Below are positions 58,114-64,000 of a stretch of 64,000 nt of DNA, in pieces. Origin of the DNA: Prostheceraeus crozeri (Eukaryota > Platyhelminthes > Polycladida > Euryleptidae); contig CAJQUW010001409.1 of assembly GCA_907163375.1 (NCBI GenBank), positions 62,001 through 126,000 on the forward strand. The letters are read 5' to 3'. The notes under the pieces were generated by a model. The model saw only the letters and a list, made by a program, of their open reading frames with translations, did not search any database and was not told the origin of the DNA. A program made the position numbers and the translations under genes. How positions within the stretch are numbered: position 1 is the stretch's first letter; every line of letters begins with the position of its first letter.

Positions 58114-60000
58114 CCTTTTCAAAATCTGTCAAAGCATATTCAACGCGATGGCGATGTTCATCCAATACGCTATATCACAAGACGGCCAGAGACTTATTAC
58201 TTTCTATTGCAATATAAATGAAATGACGAGCCATTGAAAGGACAGAATTGTCCACTGTCTCAGATGTCCACGACTCTGCATTTCTGTAGATACATTTTTT
58301 ATGTTTGTATGATATCGAATTTCAGTACGATTTTTGAAATCGAATAGCCATTTATGAATTTTCTGATCTTTATGCGTGTAGTTAATCAATTTGGGGCATA
58401 TAACTGGTCTTAGAAAATAAGTGAATTTGAAGACTATTGTAGCGTTATCGATTTTTCCTTCAGTAGCAATTTCTTGATATATGACAGTTCAATAGGTCAG
58501 AGTGAAAATTCATGATCTTTTATATTCTTATTTGAAAATTACTATAGTCCTGCATATTCCTGTAATATTTTTATTTTAGGAAAGCCAGGAAAGCGGGCCC
58601 TGTTTATTTGAACAACTTATTATTTGAATGACGATATACTTCCTTGTCATACCATTCGACGGGTTCGAGGCGCAGAGAAAGCAATCAAAAACGAACTTTG
58701 CCATTTAATTACCGCTCTAAGTAAATAATTACCCGTTTGAACACACAAACTCTTGCCATCTACCAAATCAACGGTGGCGTTATCGTTTAAATAATAACGT
58801 GAAGGAATGAAAGTAAAGTTGCATATTTCCTTAATTCACCACACGAGTACTTTTGAATAAGTTGAAATACCAGGCACAACTTTATCTGCCTGAGATTGCA
58901 GCATAAAACTTATTCTTTGCTTTCCTCTGTCTTCGAATTTTTTTGCAATACAAATTATGCTTGATCAATTGATCTGATACAAACCGTACACTTTTATCTT
59001 GCCATGAATATTCATTTCAATGTATTTTTCATCACTTATAAATTCTAAACTGAATCAAAAATTGTCCGTTGCTTCCATGCATCAATTAAAATCAGTAGTG
59101 GTATCATGGCAATATCTTCTAACTTTAAAGAAAAATGCATGCCAACTCCCTGATTGAGAAAATCTCAGACGTGCGTTGTTGTTAATTAAGACAGAAATCT
59201 CCACTTTTTGCTCACATCTTTGAGCTTCACTGTTGATGTTATAGGCCAGGCAAACAGTTCTCGATTTTATATAATGTAGGAACCTGATCATTGTCATGAA
59301 CTATTCAGCTCAGACTTCCCCACAGTTAATGCAGGTAAGACTTCTAGTTATATTTGCAGTCTGTTATTCAATATACTATTGAATAAACTTACTTTTTAAT
59401 GTAATTAGTTAACATTACTACAGATTTTTACAAAATTTCCTACCTGCTTTCAGACATGGTTTTGAAATACGCCATGTTTTTATGCCATAGTTTAAATCCC
59501 ACTAAGCATTGAGTGTTATATAGGCGCATCGATATTATATTGATAGCAAGAGCAGATTAAGACATGTGAGCCAATAATTCTATCCATAGCTTCCTACAAG
59601 TGTGAAAACAAATGCTTGGAACACTACTAAGAAATAAAGTCGCTATCGGAACATATAATTAGTATTATAAACACATACACGACGACACGAGTGACATGTC
59701 ATTGACATAACACATGCTCTATATACTACACGTCACAACAATTTTGAGGCTGCAATTCATTCATTGTTCACTTGAAAAGAAACGATGCAAAATGCTGGAA
59801 AAAAGCATCAACCAAAATAAAAAAATATATATTTTCTTGTTTCAAAATATCAAGCCAATTGACAGTCCGACTATAATTGGGGAATTTTCGAAGAGCATCG
59901 GAAGTGGTACACGTATATTGCGGATATAATAGTATTGGCATTCATTTTGATACTGATGCACTGGATAATGCTAGAAATACATTTCAAAATTCAAAAATAT
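58114..60000. other. No gene recognised
   Basis: 3'UTR of the 56659 gene and unassigned AT-rich sequence. ATATAA-type weak poly(A) variants occur near 58210, but no canonical AATAAA lies close to the stop. Confidence 0.5.
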
Positions 60001-60108
60001 TATAAAATTGAATATATTGTCCCAGAACGATATATCAGGAACGTGTTATAAGGGAGGGGGCTTTGGTAGTACGTCCAGGGTCCGAACAAAAAGAACGCCC
60101 AACGAGAG

Positions 60109-62046
60109 ATGTTCAGAGAAATATCTATTGTTCGGAAGAAGAATCAAGACGTTATTGGAGAAAAGTGCATCAAAAGAGAAGATGGTCGCATCGCATATTC
60201 CGGTGCTGACAAGCTAGCTGCATGGAAGAGCTATCAAGGTGTCTTGTTGAATGTTGAGTTCCCTTGGGACCACAGTATACTTGCATGTGTTCCACCGACT
60301 AGGTCCTCCCCCTTGAATTGATGCCACTAAGATCAAAAGAGCCGTTGAGGGCATGAGGGACAGGAAAGCAACTGAACTATCAAGTGTGGTAGTAGAAATG
60401 ATCTGCGATGGATGAGATGCTACTGTCGATTTGTAGCTAAGTTATCAAATGCCTGCATCCGTGAGGGACAAATGCCTGAAGATTGGAATCTGTCGTTCAT
60501 CACTAACTGCTACAACGGTAAAGGTGATGCTCTTGAAAGAGGAAGCTAAAGAGGCATTAAGTAGCAGGATCAAGACCTGAAAATTCTGGAAAGAGTGCTT
60601 GAGCCATTCATCAGACAGCAGGTGTCAATTGACTCAATACAGTTCGGCTTCATGCCGGGACGAGCGGCAATCGATGCAATTTTCATTCTGAGACAGCTAC
60701 AGGAAAAGTCTATTGAGAAGCGAAAGGAGCTGTATTTCATTTTTGTTGACTTGGAGAAAGCGTTTGATTGGGTGCCGAGAGAGGTGTTGTGGAAGGCAAT
60801 GAGGGAAGTTTTTGTTGAGGAATGGATCATTCGGACTGTTCAGGCCATGTACCGACACACAAGATCAAAGGTCACAATGAGGTGTGATCTCAGTTCTGAA
60901 TTCGAGGTTACGGTAGGCGCACCTCGATGAATCAGTTTTGACTACCCTTCTTTTTGTGATTGTCATGGAGGCACTTTCTCGCGAATTTCGAACAGGTTGT
61001 CAGTCAGGTTGTCGAAGATGAACTCTTGTATGCAGATGATTTGGCTATTTCGACGGATTTACTGAATTGTCTAGAAAAAGATGCACTGCCTGGAAAGATG
61101 GCCTTAGGTCATACGGTCTTCGGGTAACCTGAACAAAACCAAGGTCATGTACTGCGCATACCAGGATGATCGAGCAGCAAAGGACATTGGCAGATTTCCG
61201 CATGGTGTATGCAGACGAGGCGTTGGGAGAAACTCAATCTACTGTGTTGGCTGCAAGAGATGGATCCATCACAAATGCTCAGGGATTACGGGAGCATTGA
61301 GAGCTGATCCCAACAACAAATGTAGAAAATGCTGAGATGTCCCTCCCCGCCAACAGCAACTTCCCATGTTCAGATTGGCCACGATCAGTATGAACATACT
61401 CCACATTTTTGTTATCTCGGAGTCATGCTTGGTCAAGCGGTTGGCTGCAGTGACACTGCGACGAAGAGAATTATGTGTGCATGGAAGAATTTTCTACAGC
61501 TCCTTCCCATTCTTACGAACAGCAGCATTTCCTTACGAAGTCGAGGCATTGTTTTCAACATCTGTGTGTAAAAATTTGTGATGATTTATGCCAGTGAGAC
61601 GTGGCCAATTTCTATGGACTCTTTCTATGGAGGACCACAGCGACAATGCGATGATCAGGTGGATCTGATCAAAACGGCTAGCTGATCGGGTTCCTACTGA
61701 GGATCTCAGGAGACGGCTTGGCATCCATCCATTGGAAGTTATCATTCGATGGGGAAGACTCCTCTGGTATGGTCATGTGCAAATAATGCAAAAGGACTCC
61801 TGGCCAAAGAAGGTGATGAATCTGGAGGCAGAAGGACGCAAGGCAAAGGAACGACCAGAGAAAAGGTGGTGCGATAACGTGCGAGCCGACTTCAAGATGT
61901 TAAACATTGGGCGCATCGACGTTCAAGATCGGAACGCGTGGAGAGCCGCCATAAGACCGGACCGACGTTTGCCGATGTCCAACAATCAAGGTACGGGGAA
62001 AATAATTCGTGGGGTGAGTGTTAAAACTTCAACATCTGTAGCATAA
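60109..62046 (+). pseudogene. RTE-like LINE with PHD-like finger, decayed copy
   Basis: Ordered fragments in several frames: GEKCIKREDGRIAYSGADKL, AAWKSYQGVLLNVEFPW and VPPT (linker before RT); GQMPEDWNLSFITNCYNGKG; SIQFGFMPGRAAIDAIFILR; FIFVDLEKAFDWVPREVLW; LYADDLAIS (about 61028); then the finger, HGVCRRGVGRNSIYCVGCKR, WIHHKCSG, CRKC (about 61200-61337); HFCYLGVMLGQAVG; and IIRWGRLLWYGHVQIMQKDS with RNAWRAAI near the end. The layout equals the LINE at 27635-29086 but retains more 5' sequence. Many stops and frameshifts. Confidence 0.88.
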
Positions 62047-64000
62047 AATTTATTGGCATGTAAACGTGGCATTTGTCCTACAAAGTGCGGCTCTGAAACT
62101 TTTAGCAAAAGCACAGGCTAAGGGTCAGTCAAATGTGAAAATGTTCCTTCTTAAAAAAATGTCTGATCTCTATACATTGAAGATTCGAATTGACATATGT
62201 ATAAGTTTTTGCACCGACTATCGGTTAAAGTGCATTCATTTTGGATCGACAGAGCTCTTAACTCTACTAAACTGAACACTTCAATTACACGTACATGTAA
62301 GCTATTTTCAAAATTAATTCAGGTGTCGAGGTTGGTAGGATTCTGCCTGTAGATTTGCAACCGAAAAGTAGGCATACCATTCGAAAGTTAATCTGATTTA
62401 TGTTCCATATGCACCGGTCTGCAAGACATTTATTTAACAAACTTCTGACTTAAGACTTATGAGAAGAATATACACGTATGGTCAGTGTCAAATACATAGT
62501 TATTTCAAATATAAAATTGGAAGGCGCTGCTTCTTTTGAGTTTGCATTTAGCAGAAATAGGCATGTTTGAAAATCCGAAAATATGCTTAGAACTCGAATG
62601 TTTTAGAATTAGAACTTTTATGTATATCAAAATATTAAAATCTCAAATTTTATTTCAAATACATGTATTTCACCTTATGAAGGCTTCGGTCGAAAATTTG
62701 AGATTTTAATATTTTGATATACGTATACAAGTTCTAATTCTAAAACATTCGAGTTCTAAGCATGTTTTCGGATTTTCTTTCTTTTTCAAACAATACTTTG
62801 ACTCGATGACTTATATTTTGGAGAAATAGTCATGCCTTTAAGGGCCCTATTAGCTTTTCATAATGAAATAGGCAAGTGCATCATCAATTATACAGCAATT
62901 ATATACAATAGTTTAAAATAAGCTCGAAAAACGCACATTCGGCCTATTTACAGTATGACACACATCTTGGGCAACACATCTGTCTTGACAGTCGTTGGGA
63001 TTCACCAGATCGTGAAAGATCGAAGTGATTCGAGAAGATCAAAATATGAATGAATGATCCTGACTGCCAGAAACACGATGTGGCCTACAGCACCATCACC
63101 ATTGTAGATAAGGTGAATAGGCATATACGTGTTTGCGTTGGCGCACATCAGCAGACCTTGCACCGGGGACTGTCACTCTACCACTTAGCGATATATAAAG
63201 ATGCGCATATCCTCGAGAAACATTTCCATCGGTTGTCAAGATCCTGCCTATGTTTGAAAATGACCGCATCACATCCAATACAATAGCTTCAGACACAAGT
63301 AATTTTAATATCGTCGACTGGTATCCACTGAAATAGTACTACAATTCAATCCAGTAGATCAAGGTCATGTGCAAACAAGAAACTTGATCAGAAATCTCCC
63401 CGTCGACGCTATCACCTGAACTGATAAGCTACTCGGCGAAGGTGAATAGCAAAACGATGTACATGCAAGTACAAAGGACCATCAACAAAAAAGTCAAAGA
63501 TCAATCGAATTTCAATGAAGCGTAGACCAGTTGCCCTAATTTAGTGAAATATTATGTGACTCAAGGCAGTACGGAGAATGGGCAAAAGAAGACGCATTGT
63601 CTATAGACATATAATTCTAAGTAGGCCTCCTACTACTTCTAAGGCTTGCATGTATTTGCTGATGAGCTAATTAGCTACAGTTATTATATTGATGATCTTT
63701 TTTGGTTGATGCAACGATTGCATTTCATGACAGCAACACTAGAACTGAAATTAAAGACGCTACATGTGTAGACCAGGGTTGACCGGTAAAACCGGTAGAA
63801 ACATAATGAAAACCAGTCTTTGCCACCCTTAATGAATAAAATCGGGTACTTATGGGTTATCTCCCCCCACGTTTTCAAATTTGTCTAAAATCTGCAAAAA
63901 TGAGTCAATCGTCACAAAACTTCAGAGACACGTATTTGAGTGTATTTTCTCCTCACATGCAAAAATTCATGCAAATCGGATAAGTGTTTTTTGATTTAGA
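62047..64000. other. No gene recognised
   Basis: Apart from the inverted repeat at 62569-62777, only short unsupported frames are seen. A small inverted stretch, accggtaaaaccggt, lies at 63782-63796. Confidence 0.5.
62569..62777. repeat. MITE-like inverted repeat
   Basis: The left arm (about 62569-62655) reads gaaaatccgaaaatatgctt, then ctcgaatgttttagaattag and atcaaaatattaaaatctca. The right arm (about 62690-62777) mirrors it with few changes around a 35-bp centre. Non-coding. Confidence 0.85.

Noticed and set aside
1..64000. CRISPR arrays, prokaryotic operons, phage genes
   Set aside because: The window is clearly eukaryotic, with spliced exons and metazoan retroelements. No regularly spaced short repeats were seen.

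Overview
The window looks like a piece of an AT-rich invertebrate animal genome. It has a multi-exon gene with GT-AG introns, long TE-filled introns, and a metazoan mobilome: Penelope-like elements with GIY-YIG nucleases, RTE-like and CR1/Jockey-like LINEs, IS630-Tc1-mariner and hAT DNA transposons, and fold-back elements. No tRNA gene, rRNA gene, operon or CRISPR array was seen. The phylum cannot be fixed from the sequence alone.

Positions 1-23,550, minus strand: the 5' part of an IRE1 (ERN1) gene, the ER-stress sensor kinase/RNase. Ten coding exons can be placed by reading frame, splice sites and phase. They run from a 13-codon signal-peptide exon (start codon 23,550) through the luminal sensor domain and the transmembrane exon (4,617-5,004) to the start of the cytosolic linker (1-106). 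Kinase and RNase exons lie beyond the left edge. The introns carry a complete hAT element with an 8-bp target duplication (17,619-19,565), a second CAGGG-type hAT relative (20,867-21,606), a 746-bp fold-back element (186-931) and LINE debris. A 1.4-kb mariner-like element (23,650-25,044) sits only 100 bp upstream of the start codon.

Positions 27,100-34,060: a nested stack of transposons. A decayed hAT-like gene was hit by a roughly 6-kb Penelope complex (27,261-33,257) made of one inverted partial copy, one 5'-truncated direct copy and one near-full-length copy. The complex is flanked by a 12-bp target duplication, so it probably arrived in one event. A 5'-truncated RTE-like LINE with an open RT frame and a PHD-like finger then inserted into the inverted copy, leaving its own 7-bp duplication.

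Positions 34,400-51,970: mostly old repeats. They include a THAP start, LINE tails, two further Penelope GIY-YIG remnants, a tRNA-like SINE head, and a CR1/Jockey-type LINE whose ORF1 is split by a perfect 289-bp palindrome. They also include a TAATTG-rich hAT-like element and a CAGGG hAT deletion derivative that still carries a BED finger and a perfect 8-bp target duplication.

Positions 52,300-58,120: two intronless, head-to-head genes (52,467-53,246 minus; 56,659-58,113 plus) encode clearly related proteins of a family I do not recognise. They are the best candidates for undescribed host genes here. The rest (58,120-64,000) holds a second, decayed relative of the PHD-finger LINE and inverted repeats, with no host gene seen.
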